A DNA stretch of 64,000 nt from Opitutaceae bacterium. Its GTDB lineage: Bacteria > Verrucomicrobiota > Verrucomicrobiia > Opitutales > Opitutaceae. The notes beneath the pieces were generated by a model. The model saw nothing but the letters and a program-made list of their open reading frames with translations. It made no database searches and was not told where the DNA came from. The stretch is from NCBI GenBank assembly GCA_016795565.1, contig JAEUGW010000011.1, positions 82,447-146,446 on the forward strand. The letters are read 5' to 3'. The first letter of the stretch is position 1. Every line of letters begins with the position of its first letter. Shown in pieces: positions 32,194 through 41,559 of the stretch. The translations under genes were made by a program, and so were the position numbers.

Positions 32194-34757
32194 TGGCCAT
32201 GACCCCAATGATGCAACAGTATTTCGAGGTCAAACGCGGCCTCCCGGCGAACACGCTCCTGCTCTTCCGCCTCGGCGATTTCTACGAGATGTTTTTCGCT
32301 GACGCCGAGATGGGCGCGCGCCTCCTCGGCATCACCCTGACCAAGCGCGGCGACACGCCGATGGCGGGCATCCCCCACCACTCCGCCGACAACTACGTCA
32401 CCAAGCTCCTCACCGCCGGCAAGAAGGTCGCCATCTGCGACCAGGCCGAGGCGGCGCAGGCCGGCAAACTCGTGAAGCGCCAGCTCACGCGCATCCTCTC
32501 GCCCGGCACCACCCTCTCCGCCAACCAACTCGACGCGGCGAAGAACCACTACCTTTGCGCGCTGAACCTCGACAAGGCTGGCCTGCACGCCGCGTGGCTG
32601 GACCTTTCCACCGGTGAGTTCCGCGTCGCGACCGACGCCCACCCGGAGAACCTCCTGCCCGTCCTGACCGCGCTCGACCCCGCCGAGCTCGTGCTGATCG
32701 AGGGCGATCTCGCCAAGTGGCAGGCGGCCCCGCACGAGCAGCACGCCGTCCATGCGTTGCACCAGTTCTGCGCTCCGCGTCTCATCTCGGAATTGCCGGG
32801 CTACCACTTCGAAGCCACCGGCGGCGCCAAGACCGTGATGGACGCCCTCGGCGTCCTCAACCTGCAGGGCTTCGGCCTCGCCAACAGCCACCCAGCCCTC
32901 GGCGCGGCGGGCGCGGTGGTTTACTACGCGACTGAGAATCTCTGTGCCAAGCCGCAGAACCTGCGCTCGCTCCAGGAATACCGCAGCCAGCGCACGCTGC
33001 TCCTCGACCCGGCCACGTTGCGCAACCTCGAGATATTCCAATCTACTCGCGGCACGCGCGACGCCTCGCTGCTCGGCGCGATCGACCGCAGCGCCACCGC
33101 CGCCGGCTCGCGCCTGCTCGAGCGCTGGCTCGCCGCGCCCACCCTCGACCTGCCCGAGATTGCCCGCCGTCAGGCTGCCGTCGGTGAACTCATAGCCCAG
33201 CCGAGCGACCTCGCCGAGCTGCGCGAGTTGCTCAACAAAGTCCGCGACATCCCGCGCATCCTCGGCCGTCTTCAGAACCGCCTCCGCAACCCGCGCGAAC
33301 TGGGCGGCGTGAAAGACACCCTCGCGCAGATACCGGCCATCATGGCCTGCCTCGACCTGCTCGACTCGCACCTCGTCGGCTCGCACGGCGGCGAAACGTC
33401 CAAGGTCCGCGCCCGCCTTGCCGACCTGCCGCAGCTGCGCGACTTGCTCGGCTCCGCCCTCGCCGACGAACTCCCCAACGACCTCGCCGACGGCAACTAC
33501 ATCCGCGCCGGTTACGACGCCGAGCTCGACCGCCTGCGCAGCCTGACCACCGACAACAAATCCTGGCTGGCCGAACTCGAGCGCAAGGAGCAGGAGCGCA
33601 CCGGCATCAAGAGTCTCAAGGTCCGCTTCACGTCCGTCTTCGGCTATTACATCGAAGTCACCAAGGCCAACCTGGCGAACGTCCCGGCCGACTACATCCG
33701 CAAGCAGACCACCGTCGGCGGCGAGCGCTATGTGACCGAGGAGCTCAAGCTGAAGGAAAAGGAGATTTTCTCCGCCGAGGAAAAGTCCCTGGCGCGCGAG
33801 CTGGAGCTGTTCAACCAACTGATCGCCGCCGTGCTCGCCGAGGCGGCCACCCTCACCCGCACCGCCGACGCCCTGGCCGAACTCGATGTCCTCGCCGGCT
33901 GGGCGGTGCTGGCGCGCGAATGGGATTATTGCCGGCCGCAGCTCGACGATGGCGACATTCTCAGCATCACCGACGGCCGCCACCCGGTCGTCGAACAGAT
34001 GATGAAGCAGGAGCGCCTCGGCCTCGCGGGCAGCCACACCTTCGTCCCCAACGACACCGCGCTCTCCGCCGACGACGCCCAGATACTCCTCATCACCGGC
34101 CCGAACATGGCGGGCAAGTCCACCTACATCCGACAGGTCGCGCTCATCACCCTCCTTGCACAGGTCGGTTGCTGGGTGCCGGCCAAGGCCTGCCGCATCG
34201 GCCTCGTGGACCGCATCTTTTCCCGCGTCGGCGCGAGCGACGACCTCGCGCGCGGCAACTCGACCTTCATGGTCGAGATGAACGAGACCGCCAACATCCT
34301 CAACAACGCGACCGACCGCTCGCTCATCATCCTCGACGAGATCGGCCGCGGCACCTCGACCTACGACGGCCTGAGCATCGCCTGGGCCGTGGTCGAGCAC
34401 CTGCACCGCTCCGCCGAGCGCGGCCCGCGCACGCTGTTCGCCACGCACTATCAGGAGCTCACGCAGCTCGACAAGCATCTGCCCCGCCTGCGCAACTACT
34501 CGGTCGCGGTGAAGGAGTGGAACGACGACATCGTGTTCGTGCGCCGCGTCGTCGAGGGCGCCGCCGACCGCAGCTACGGCATCCAGGTCGCGCGCCTCGC
34601 CGGCCTGCCGCTGTCGGTCATCGACCGGGCCAAGACCATTCTCACGCAGCTCGAGTCGGAGGACGTGAGCGTCACCCTGCCCGCCGCCCCGCAAGCCAAG
34701 CCGAAGAGGAAGATCACCGTGCAGGCGGCGGATGATTCGCAGATGGATTTGCTGTAG
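32193..34757 (+). CDS. mutS: DNA mismatch repair protein MutS
   Basis: The product is 854 residues. The mismatch-binding domain has LLFRLGDFYEMFFADA (Phe-x-Glu) and the ATPase domain has LLITGPNMAGKSTYIRQ (Walker A), SLIILDEIGRGTSTYDGLS (Walker B) and TLFATHYQEL. The C-terminal end retains SQMDLL, close to the beta-clamp type tails. It recognises mispairs and recruits MutL. The start is the ATG at 32193 or the one at 32199 (MTPMMQQYFEVK), which fits homologues better. The mobile element ends in its immediate upstream region, so its promoter may have been changed by the insertion. Confidence 0.97.
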   Translation: MAMTPMMQQYFEVKRGLPANTLLLFRLGDFYEMFFADAEMGARLLGITLTKRGDTPMAGIPHHSADNYVTKLLTAGKKVAICDQAEAAQAGKLVKRQLTRILSPGTTLSANQLDAAKNHYLCALNLDKAGLHAAWLDLSTGEFRVATDAHPENLLPVLTALDPAELVLIEGDLAKWQAAPHEQHAVHALHQFCAPRLISELPGYHFEATGGAKTVMDALGVLNLQGFGLANSHPALGAAGAVVYYATENLCAKPQNLRSLQEYRSQRTLLLDPATLRNLEIFQSTRGTRDASLLGAIDRSATAAGSRLLERWLAAPTLDLPEIARRQAAVGELIAQPSDLAELRELLNKVRDIPRILGRLQNRLRNPRELGGVKDTLAQIPAIMACLDLLDSHLVGSHGGETSKVRARLADLPQLRDLLGSALADELPNDLADGNYIRAGYDAELDRLRSLTTDNKSWLAELERKEQERTGIKSLKVRFTSVFGYYIEVTKANLANVPADYIRKQTTVGGERYVTEELKLKEKEIFSAEEKSLARELELFNQLIAAVLAEAATLTRTADALAELDVLAGWAVLAREWDYCRPQLDDGDILSITDGRHPVVEQMMKQERLGLAGSHTFVPNDTALSADDAQILLITGPNMAGKSTYIRQVALITLLAQVGCWVPAKACRIGLVDRIFSRVGASDDLARGNSTFMVEMNETANILNNATDRSLIILDEIGRGTSTYDGLSIAWAVVEHLHRSAERGPRTLFATHYQELTQLDKHLPRLRNYSVAVKEWNDDIVFVRRVVEGAADRSYGIQVARLAGLPLSVIDRAKTILTQLESEDVSVTLPAAPQAKPKRKITVQAADDSQMDLL

Positions 34758-34786
34758 GGGCGGGTTTGGTCTTGCCGTCGGTTTCT

Positions 34787-35339
34787 TGGAGGGCCCAGCT
34801 CCAGCTGGGCCGCCTGCCATGCACTAATCCGAATCCACCGCGCGCCCGCTTCGCAAACACCCCGTCCACAAACCGGTGGTCACGTCCGGCAATCATGCCG
34901 TCATCGTGTTCGTGACGGTCTGCACTCGGAAACGCGTTCCCATATTGGCCACGCCGGCCATGCATGTCTCCATCGTTAACGCTTGGGTCGCAGCGAGCCA
35001 CTGGCTGGTCGGACGCTACACGATTCTTCCGGATCACATTCACCTATTCTGCGCACCGGCTGTGTATCCGGCTGAATCGCTAACGCCGTGGGTGAAGTAT
35101 TGGAAAGGCTTGGTCTCGAAAGAAACCGGCGCCGGTCCACATTCGCTTTGGGAGAAAGATTTCTGGGATGTCCAATTGCGCAGCGGCGAGAGCTACACCG
35201 CAAAATGGGAATATGTGAGAAACAATCCGGTGCGACACGGGCTGGTGGTGAGGGCCGAGGACTGGCCGTATCAAGGGGAATTGAATGCCCTGAGGTGGCA
35301 TGATGCCTGAAGGCGGCCCAGCTGGAGCTGGGCCCTCCA
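34787..35339. mobile_element. RAYT unit flanked by 29-bp inverted repeats
   Basis: The 29 bp at 34787-34815 are repeated as an exact reverse complement at 35311-35339. Each copy is itself a hairpin with core GGCCCAGCTCCAGCTGGGCC. Between them lies one complete transposase-like gene. This is the layout of a REP-associated tyrosine transposase with its REP/BIME ends. No other copy of this repeat was noticed in the window. Confidence 0.85.
34876..35310 (+). CDS. REP-associated tyrosine transposase (RAYT, IS200-like)
   Basis: The product is 144 residues with a GTG start; the frame runs back only to a TAA at 34825, so the N-terminus is short. The HUH-type motif is LPDHIHLFCAP, and the catalytic Tyr region is YTAKWEYVRNNPVRHGLVVR, the hallmark of the Y1 RAYT group. 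The family processes hairpin REP sequences as single strands. It ends directly at the right-hand repeat (35311). It is a domesticated, usually single-copy transposase and probably not an active insertion sequence. Confidence 0.88.
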   Translation: MVTSGNHAVIVFVTVCTRKRVPILATPAMHVSIVNAWVAASHWLVGRYTILPDHIHLFCAPAVYPAESLTPWVKYWKGLVSKETGAGPHSLWEKDFWDVQLRSGESYTAKWEYVRNNPVRHGLVVRAEDWPYQGELNALRWHDA

Positions 35340-35370
35340 CCCAATCCAACCAAGCCAGACAATGCCCCCC

Positions 35371-36129
35371 TCAATACGCCGCCGTGAACTCGCGCGGCAG
35401 CGGCGCGACGGCCTTGAAGTCGCATCTCCTCCCGCCGAACTCGTAGGTGAACGCGGTCTCCAGCGAGTGCAGGAAGAGGCGTTTGTTCTGGTGCAGCTTC
35501 GCAAACTCCCGGTTGAGCGCGAAGTCGCCGTAGGTCTGGTCGCCGATGATGGGCAGCTGCCGTTTGGCGCACTGCACGCGCAACTGGTGGCTGCGGCCGG
35601 TGCGGGGTTCCAGCCGCACCAGCGAAGTCGAGAAGGTCTTCTGCGTGTGCTTCACCAGTTGAAAGCTGGTTTGCGCCGGCACGTTGCCGACCGTCGCCGT
35701 GCGGATCTGTCCGCCTTTCTTTTGCACGGCGAGCTGATCGAGCCAGAGCTCGAAATTCTTGCGCGGCCGGCCGAAGACCAGCGCTTGATATGCCTTGCGC
35801 ACCTGCTGCTTCGCGTAGTGGTCCCGCACGGCCAAGGCCAGTTTTTCGCTCGCGGCAGTGAGGATCACGCCGGACGTGGCGGAATCGAGCCGGTTGAGCA
35901 GCCACAGGCGGCGCTCGGTGCCGTCGTCGGCCTTCCAGCTGAAGCACTGCGCCTCCTTGTCGTAGCGGCAGGTCAGCAGCGAGCGGGCCTCGTCCTCCGA
36001 GCCGTTTGGGTGCGAGAGGAGGCCGGCGGGCTTGTTGAAGGCCGCCAGTCCGTTGGCATCACGGGTCAGGGGCGCCACGCCCTCGCCCAGCGGCAGGGTC
36101 TCCCAGAAATCTCCGGGCAGGGCGCTCAC
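35371..36129 (-). CDS. RluA-family RNA pseudouridine synthase
   Basis: The product is 252 residues with a GTG start at 36129 overlapping the upstream stop (GTGA). Motifs are GLAAFNKPAGLLSHP (motif I), the catalytic Asp region LWLLNRLDSATSGVIL (HRLD usually; here NRLD), KAYQALVFGRP, and RLEPRTGRSHQLRVQ (motif III). It isomerises uridine to pseudouridine in rRNA or tRNA; the target cannot be told. It is coupled to the TonB-C-domain gene upstream. Confidence 0.88.
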   Translation of the reverse strand: MSALPGDFWETLPLGEGVAPLTRDANGLAAFNKPAGLLSHPNGSEDEARSLLTCRYDKEAQCFSWKADDGTERRLWLLNRLDSATSGVILTAASEKLALAVRDHYAKQQVRKAYQALVFGRPRKNFELWLDQLAVQKKGGQIRTATVGNVPAQTSFQLVKHTQKTFSTSLVRLEPRTGRSHQLRVQCAKRQLPIIGDQTYGDFALNREFAKLHQNKRLFLHSLETAFTYEFGGRRCDFKAVAPLPREFTAAY

Positions 36130-37238
36130 TGGTAGTAGAAGCTGAAGGTCAGCTCCTGCGAATCCCCGAGCACGGCGATCATCGCGTCGGACCACTTCCG
36201 GTAGGGCTGCGGGTAGGTGATGGCGTTCTGGCAGGAGAACACGCCCTGCCTGCCCGCGTCGGTGTCCTCCACCTTGACGATCTCGGTCTCGCCCTTGGGG
36301 TTGATCTTGAAGGTCACGATGACGTGCGAGCCACGCGGGGGCGAGACCCGGCTCTCGCGGAGGATGTTATACCAGGATTGCTGCACGATCTCGATGAGCT
36401 CGTTCAGGTATTCGCCGTATTCGCTCCAGCGCGCATCCATGCCGACGATGCCGATATTGGTGACGCCGGTGACGCGGTTGGACAGGATGGTCGAGCGATT
36501 GAGCGAAGCGGAGGCCAGCCGCGGGCGCTCCTTGGGCTGGACACGCTGGGTCGCCGCCACGTTCACGAGGCCGCCCGTGGGGTCCTTGGCGTCCGGCGCG
36601 CCTTCGAGCGCCTCCTGGGCGTGGTTGGTGGGGTTCTTGGATTTGGCGATGTTGGTGGCGATGCCGTCCTCGGATTTGCCCTCGGTCTTGTCGAATCCGC
36701 TCAGCGGCACCTGCTCGGCGCGCGCCCGTTGCTCGGTCTGGTCCTGGGCGTCATCCTTCGTGGGTTCCGCGCTGCGGGCGGTCGGGAGCTGGGGCGGAGC
36801 CATGTCCCCCGAGACGATGGCCGTGTCGTTCTTGATCTTGTCCTGACCCTTCACGCTCGGGCGGTTTTCCGGATCCTTCTCGAGCGCGGCCACCTCCTGG
36901 GCGGACTGCTGGTTGCGGTTGCTGAAATTGGTCGTCTCGTCGGGGGTGTTTTCCGGGGCGGCGGAGTTGGTCTCAACAAAGCGGAAGGGGTCCCGCTCCT
37001 TCTCCCTCACCGGCGGCTGGGCCAGCTCGAAGTCGAAGGACTTGCCCTTGTTGGCGCTCGTCACCGAAATCCCGCTGTGGACGCCGGTGAACTTGTCGAA
37101 GGCGAACCGGGGCGACAGCCACACCAGCAGCAGGTGGAACAGCACCGTGCAGGCCAGGCCGATGGCAATGGAGCGATCCGCCGCCTCCCTTTCGGGCGGC
37201 GGCGGAATCTGATTTAACTGGGCGGACCGGGTCGTCAC
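36126..37238 (-). CDS. inner-membrane protein with TonB C-terminal-like domain
   Basis: The product is 370 residues with one N-terminal span (SIAIGLACTVLFHLLLVWL), a long charged and Pro-poor periplasmic linker with many Asp, Lys and Asn residues (about 60-240), and a C-terminal domain with SSHVIVTF-like GSHVIVTFKINPKGETEIVK followed by CQNAITYPQPYRKW, resembling TonB/TolA-type domains. It may transduce energy to outer-membrane receptors such as the two in this window; no ExbB/ExbD genes lie nearby. It lies 10 bp from maf. Confidence 0.7.
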   Translation of the reverse strand: MTTRSAQLNQIPPPPEREAADRSIAIGLACTVLFHLLLVWLSPRFAFDKFTGVHSGISVTSANKGKSFDFELAQPPVREKERDPFRFVETNSAAPENTPDETTNFSNRNQQSAQEVAALEKDPENRPSVKGQDKIKNDTAIVSGDMAPPQLPTARSAEPTKDDAQDQTEQRARAEQVPLSGFDKTEGKSEDGIATNIAKSKNPTNHAQEALEGAPDAKDPTGGLVNVAATQRVQPKERPRLASASLNRSTILSNRVTGVTNIGIVGMDARWSEYGEYLNELIEIVQQSWYNILRESRVSPPRGSHVIVTFKINPKGETEIVKVEDTDAGRQGVFSCQNAITYPQPYRKWSDAMIAVLGDSQELTFSFYYQ

Positions 37239-37248
37239 AGGGCGGATA

Positions 37249-37836
37249 TCAACGCGTCAGACCCGCCCTAGTCAAAAGTTGTTTCATTTCTTCGACCGGC
37301 AGACCCACAATATTTGTCAGCGACCCGGTGAAGCCCGCCACAATCAGCTCGCCCGACTCCTGGATGGCGTAGCCGCCGGCCTTGTCGAGGGTGTGGACGC
37401 GGCGCAGGTAAAGCTCGATGGTGGCCTCGTCGTAGGCCTTCATGGTCACCTCGCTGGCCACGCCTTGGTCCAGCTTGAGGCCGTCGCGCTGCCGCCGGAT
37501 GGCCAGTCCGGTGAACACCGTATGCGTCCGCCCGCTCAGCATCCGCAGCATCGCCCGGGCCTCGGCGGCGTCGCGGGGCTTGTTGAGCACGGTGCGGTCA
37601 ATGAACACCGTCGTGTCCGCGCCGATGACCGTGGCGTCGGGATGTCGCGCTGACACCCAATCGGCCTTGAGCGCGGCATTGTGCTTCACCATCTCGCGCG
37701 GGTCGGCGTCGGGCGCCTCGTGCTCGACCACATCCGCCGGGATGATGTCGAAGGTCACGCCCAGCGACGCGAGCAGCTCCTTCCGGCGAGGCGAGGCGGA
37801 GGCGAGAATGAGACGGTGGGTGCTGGCAGTTTCCAC
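37249..37836 (-). CDS. maf: Maf-family nucleotide pyrophosphatase
   Basis: The product is 195 residues. The motifs LILASASPRRKELLASLG, HNAALKADWV, VIGADTTVFID and AGGYAIQESGELIVAGFTGS are all characteristic. Maf proteins hydrolyse dTTP/UTP or modified nucleotides and are linked to septum control. The gene is the first of the minus-strand group maf, TonB-C protein and rluA-like gene. Confidence 0.95.
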   Translation of the reverse strand: METASTHRLILASASPRRKELLASLGVTFDIIPADVVEHEAPDADPREMVKHNAALKADWVSARHPDATVIGADTTVFIDRTVLNKPRDAAEARAMLRMLSGRTHTVFTGLAIRRQRDGLKLDQGVASEVTMKAYDEATIELYLRRVHTLDKAGGYAIQESGELIVAGFTGSLTNIVGLPVEEMKQLLTRAGLTR

Positions 37837-37840
37837 AGGC

Positions 37841-37914
37841 TGTCATCGCGAGGCCCGTTGCGGGCCGTGGCGATCCAGCTGGATTGCTTCGTCGCCAAGC
37901 TCCTCGCAATGACA
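37841..37914. repeat. inverted repeat of the GTCAT-GCGAGG type
   Basis: TGTCATCGCGAGG at the left and CCTCGCAATGACA at the right form an imperfect dyad 74 bp long, with an internal GGATTGCTTCGTCGCC segment. It is the widespread intergenic repeat of this kind, located between divergent maf and nadE. It may act on transcription or be a small mobile repeat. Confidence 0.6.
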
Positions 37915-37987
37915 AACTCCGGTGGAATCTGAGGCTTGAGGTTGCAGTCCGGCGGCTTGCCCGCAAGTTATCTACTCCAATTTTCCC

Positions 37988-39673
37988 ATGCGCATCGGCC
38001 TGGCCCAGATCAACACCATCGTCGGCGACCTCGCCGGCAACTCCCGCCGCATCCTCGAAGCCTATCAGACCCTCGTCTCCCAAGGCGCTGAACTGGTGAT
38101 CTACCCCGAGCTCGTGGTCTCGGGCTATCCGCCGCGCGACCTGCTCTTCAAGAAGCGCTTCGTGGCCGACGTCGAAAAAGCCACCCGCGACCTCGCTGCC
38201 CGGATCGGCGCCGTGCCCGCCCTCATCGGCTACACCGAGGCCAATACCACCGGCGCGGGCCGCGCCGCCTTCAACTCCGCCGCCTTCTGCCACAACGGCA
38301 AACTCGTCGTCTCCGCCCGCAAGTGCCTGCTGCCGACCTACGACGTGTTCGACGAGGACCGTTATTTCGAGCCGGCCACCGCGCCCCGCACGGTCGAAGT
38401 GGGAGGCAAGCGCGTCGGTATCACCATCTGTGAGGACATCTGGACGCACGAGATGATCTCAACGCGGCGTCTCTACAACGGCGTGTCGCCGGTTCAGCAG
38501 CTCGCGCAGCAGCGCTGTGACGTGATGGTCAACCTCTCCGCCAGCCCGTGGAACCACGGCAAGGGCGGCGTGCGCCACCAGCTCGTGGCCGACACCGCCC
38601 GCCAGCTCGGCTGCCCCGTCGCCTACGTCAACGCCATCGGCGGCAACGATGAGCTCATCTTCGACGGCCGCAGCGTCGTCTGCGACGCCCAAGGCCGGGT
38701 CATCGGCGGCCTTGCCGCCTTCCGCGAGCAGCTTCAGGTCGTGGAGGTAGGGCGAGTCGTCCCGACGAACCGCTCCGCCAACACGGCTCATCCGGAGGAT
38801 TCGCCCTACCGCCATCCGACCTTTGAGCAGTCAGACCTCGCCGACATCCACGACGCCCTCGTCCTCGGCCTGCGCGACTACGTCCACAAATCGGGTTTCA
38901 AGAAGGCGCTGCTCGGCCTCTCGGGCGGCATCGACTCTGCACTCACCGCCGTCATCGCCGCCGAAGCACTCGGCCCGAAGAATGTCGTTGGCGTCTCCTT
39001 GCCGTCCGTCATCTCCAGCCAGCACTCCAAGGACGACGCCCGCATCCTAGCAGAAAACCTCGGCATCGAATACCACACGCTTTCCATTGCCGAGGTGGTC
39101 GCCGCCGGTGAGAAAACCCTCGCGCCCCTCTTTGCCGGACGGCCGCGCGACATCGCCGAGGAAAATATCCAGGCCCGCGCCCGCGGCCTGCTGCTCATGG
39201 CGATCTCGAACAAGTTCGGCGCGCTCCTCCTCACCACCGGCAACAAGAGCGAGCTGGCCGTCGGGTATTGCACACTCTACGGCGACATGTGCGGCGGCCT
39301 CGCCGTCATCAGCGACGTGTTCAAGATGCAGGTCTATGCTCTCTCGCGGTGGATCAATCGGGAAAAGGAAATCATCCCGCTCTCGAGCATCGAGAAGGCG
39401 CCGAGCGCCGAGCTGCGCCCGGACCAGACCGACCAGGACAGCCTGCCGCCCTACGAGACCCTCGACGCCATCCTCAAGGGCTACGTCGAGGAGGGCCTGT
39501 CCCGCGCCGACCTCGTCGCGCAGGGCTTCAACCAAGCCGTGGTCAACGACATCGTCCGCAAGGTCGATCTCAACGAATACAAGCGCAAGCAGGCCGCCCC
39601 CGGCCTGAAGATCACGCCGCTGGCCTTCGGCGTCGGCCGCCGCATCCCGATCGTGCAGAAATACGTGAGCTGA
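37988..39673 (+). CDS. nadE: glutamine-dependent NAD+ synthetase
   Basis: The product is 561 residues. The N-terminal nitrilase-like amidotransferase has the Glu in [13 protein letters not shown], the Lys in [11 protein letters not shown] and the Cys in ITICEDIW. The synthetase domain has [16 protein letters not shown] (ATP pyrophosphatase loop), [20 protein letters not shown] and [12 protein letters not shown]. It makes NAD from deamido-NAD with glutamine as ammonia source. Between the domains, residues about 253-275 are encoded by an in-frame palindromic repeat (38746-38810). Confidence 0.96.
   Translation: MRIGLAQINTIVGDLAGNSRRILEAYQTLVSQGAELVIYPELVVSGYPPRDLLFKKRFVADVEKATRDLAARIGAVPALIGYTEANTTGAGRAAFNSAAFCHNGKLVVSARKCLLPTYDVFDEDRYFEPATAPRTVEVGGKRVGITICEDIWTHEMISTRRLYNGVSPVQQLAQQRCDVMVNLSASPWNHGKGGVRHQLVADTARQLGCPVAYVNAIGGNDELIFDGRSVVCDAQGRVIGGLAAFREQLQVVEVGRVVPTNRSANTAHPEDSPYRHPTFEQSDLADIHDALVLGLRDYVHKSGFKKALLGLSGGIDSALTAVIAAEALGPKNVVGVSLPSVISSQHSKDDARILAENLGIEYHTLSIAEVVAAGEKTLAPLFAGRPRDIAEENIQARARGLLLMAISNKFGALLLTTGNKSELAVGYCTLYGDMCGGLAVISDVFKMQVYALSRWINREKEIIPLSSIEKAPSAELRPDQTDQDSLPPYETLDAILKGYVEEGLSRADLVAQGFNQAVVNDIVRKVDLNEYKRKQAAPGLKITPLAFGVGRRIPIVQKYVS
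38746..38810. repeat. palindromic repeat inserted in frame inside nadE
   Basis: GGTAGGGCGA at 38746-38755 pairs with TCGCCCTACC at 38801-38810 as a perfect inverted repeat bounding 65 bp. The encoded stretch ([20 protein letters not shown]) lies in the linker between the amidase and synthetase domains, where extra residues are tolerated. It resembles REP-type intergenic palindromes that can also land in genes. Confidence 0.55.
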
Positions 39674-39715
39674 GAAAACCGGGAACCGCTAATCTTCGCT
39701 AATTGGCGCTAATTT

Positions 39716-39808
39716 ATGAGCACCGAACCGATGCAGCAGGAGGGCTACGACTTCATGGCCGCAGCTTGGCAGAGTTTCGAACCACTGATGCACACTTATG
39801 AGCACTGA
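39716..39808 (+). pseudogene. truncated duplicate of the GxxExxY gene 5' end
   Basis: A 30-codon frame, MSTEPMQQEGYDFMAAAWQS then FEPLMHTYEH, stops at 39806. It resembles the first part of the next gene (MSTDIQTQTDHDADGYALMG then ACFEVFNEMG): same opening, GY and F spacing. The two starts are 82 bp apart and each follows a TTATGAGCAC string, so a partial tandem duplication is likely. Confidence 0.5.
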
Positions 39809-40190
39809 TATTCAAACCCAGACGGATCACGATGCGGATGGCTATGCGCTAATGGGGGCCTGCTTTGAAGTCTTTAACGAAATGGGAAATGGCTACCTTG
39901 AGGATGTCTATCAGGAGAGCCTTGAGCTTGAACTGAAAGACCGCGGCATTCCGTATGCGACCCAGCCGAAGCTGCCTATCCACTACAAGGGCCGGTTGCT
40001 GCGGAAACACTACGAGGCCGACCTGATCGTTTTCGACAAAATCATCGTCGAGCTGAAAGCCGTAAAGGCTCTGCTGCCCGAGCACGAAGCCCAGCTTATC
40101 AACTATCTTAAGGCCACCAGACGCAAAGTCGGTTACTTGGTGAATTTCGGAGCTTTCCCAAAACTCGACTGGCGTCGCCGAGTTCTCTGA
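39798..40190 (+). CDS. GxxExxY protein
   Basis: The product is 130 residues with the naming motif in GNGYLEDVYQE, followed by LPIHYKGRLLRKHYEADLIV and IIVELKAVKALLPEHEAQLI. The DLIV/ELKA segments are like a PD-(D/E)xK nuclease core (Asp, Glu-x-Lys). The biological role of the family is unknown. It often lies in short-repeat-rich intergenic contexts, as here, with GCTAAT strings upstream and downstream. Confidence 0.88.
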   Translation: MSTDIQTQTDHDADGYALMGACFEVFNEMGNGYLEDVYQESLELELKDRGIPYATQPKLPIHYKGRLLRKHYEADLIVFDKIIVELKAVKALLPEHEAQLINYLKATRRKVGYLVNFGAFPKLDWRRRVL

Positions 40191-40233
40191 CTGAATTTCA
40201 TCAGTGCCGATAAGTGCTAATCAGTGGTTCAAA

Positions 40234-41511
40234 ATGTCTTCCTCTTCCGACCTCTTCGCACGCGCCCAGCAACTCATTCCCGGTGGCGTCAATTCGCCCG
40301 TCCGGGCCTTCCGCTCCGTCGGCGGTGCGCCGTTCTTCACGAAGTCCGCGCAGGGCGCGACGCTCACCACGGCCGACGGCCGCGAGTTGATCGACTTCGT
40401 CTGCACCTGGGGTCCGGCCATCCACGGCCACAACCACCCGCGCATCAAGGCGGCCATCGCGGCCGCCCTCGACGCCGGCACCTCCTTCGGCACGCCGAAT
40501 CCCTACGAGGTGCAGATGGCCGAGCTGATCGTCTCGTTCTTTCCCTCCATTCAGAAGGTCCGCATGTGCAACAGCGGCACCGAGGCGACGATGTCCGCCA
40601 TCCGCCTGGCGCGCGGCTTCACCAAGCGCGACAAGATCATCAAGTTCGCCGGCTGCTACCACGGCCACAGCGACTCGCTGCTCGTCGCAGCCGGCTCGGG
40701 CGCGCTCACGCACGGCAATCCCGACAGCGCCGGCGTGCCGGCGGCCTTCGCGCGCGAAACGGTCGTCCTGCCCTACAACGACACGGTCGCCCTCGATGCC
40801 GCCCTCGCCGCCAACCCGGGCCAGATCGCCTGCGTCATCCTCGAGCCCTACATCGGCAACGTCGGCTTCATCAAGCCCGACGCCGGCTACCTGCAGCACG
40901 TCCGCGCGGCCTGCACCAAACACGGCACCGTGCTCATCTTCGACGAGGTCATGACCGGTTTCCGTCTCGCCCGCGGCGGTGTGCAGGAGATAGAAAAGAT
41001 CACGCCCGACCTCACCACTCTCGGCAAAATCATCGGCGGCGGCCTGCCAGTTGGCGCCTTCGGTGGGCGCGCCGACATCATGGACCAGCTTGCCCCACTC
41101 GGGCCGGTCTACCAGGCCGGCACGCTCAGCGGCAACCCGCTCGCCATGGCCGCCGGCATCGCCTCCCTTCAGTTGCTCGACGAGGTAAAACCCTACGCCA
41201 GGCTCGACGCCCTTGGCCGGCAGGTCTGCACCGCCGCCCTCGCGGCGGCCAAGGCCAAGGGCCTCCCGCTCCAGGCTCCGCAGGCCGGCTCGATGTTCAG
41301 CCTCTTCTTCACGCCGAACCCCGTGCGCGACATGCCCACCGCTCTCGCCTCCGACGCCAAGCTCTTCGGCCGCTTCTTCCGCGCCTGCCTCGACGGCGGC
41401 GTTTACCTGCCGCCGAGCGCCTACGAGTCATGGTTCCTGAGCACCGCCCACGAGGGCCCGGCCATCGCCCGGGCTTGCGATGTCATCACGAAATCAATTC
41501 AAACTCTCTAG
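40234..41511 (+). CDS. hemL: glutamate-1-semialdehyde 2,1-aminomutase
   Basis: The product is 425 residues from ATG 40234. The motifs [61 protein letters not shown] and the PLP Lys in [18 protein letters not shown] are all conserved. It converts glutamate-1-semialdehyde to 5-aminolevulinate in the C5 haem pathway. It is a single gene, 48 bp before the S55 peptidase gene. Confidence 0.97.
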   Translation: MSSSSDLFARAQQLIPGGVNSPVRAFRSVGGAPFFTKSAQGATLTTADGRELIDFVCTWGPAIHGHNHPRIKAAIAAALDAGTSFGTPNPYEVQMAELIVSFFPSIQKVRMCNSGTEATMSAIRLARGFTKRDKIIKFAGCYHGHSDSLLVAAGSGALTHGNPDSAGVPAAFARETVVLPYNDTVALDAALAANPGQIACVILEPYIGNVGFIKPDAGYLQHVRAACTKHGTVLIFDEVMTGFRLARGGVQEIEKITPDLTTLGKIIGGGLPVGAFGGRADIMDQLAPLGPVYQAGTLSGNPLAMAAGIASLQLLDEVKPYARLDALGRQVCTAALAAAKAKGLPLQAPQAGSMFSLFFTPNPVRDMPTALASDAKLFGRFFRACLDGGVYLPPSAYESWFLSTAHEGPAIARACDVITKSIQTL

Positions 41512-41559
41512 GTTTACGAAATCTCGCTAAGAACCCCAAGACAGCTTCGTTACTCCACC

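Noticed and set aside
31986..34820. A 944-codon open frame antisense to mutS
   Set aside because: Shadow of mutS, whose motifs are complete; the antisense product is compositionally biased and reads into the integrase and RAYT areas.
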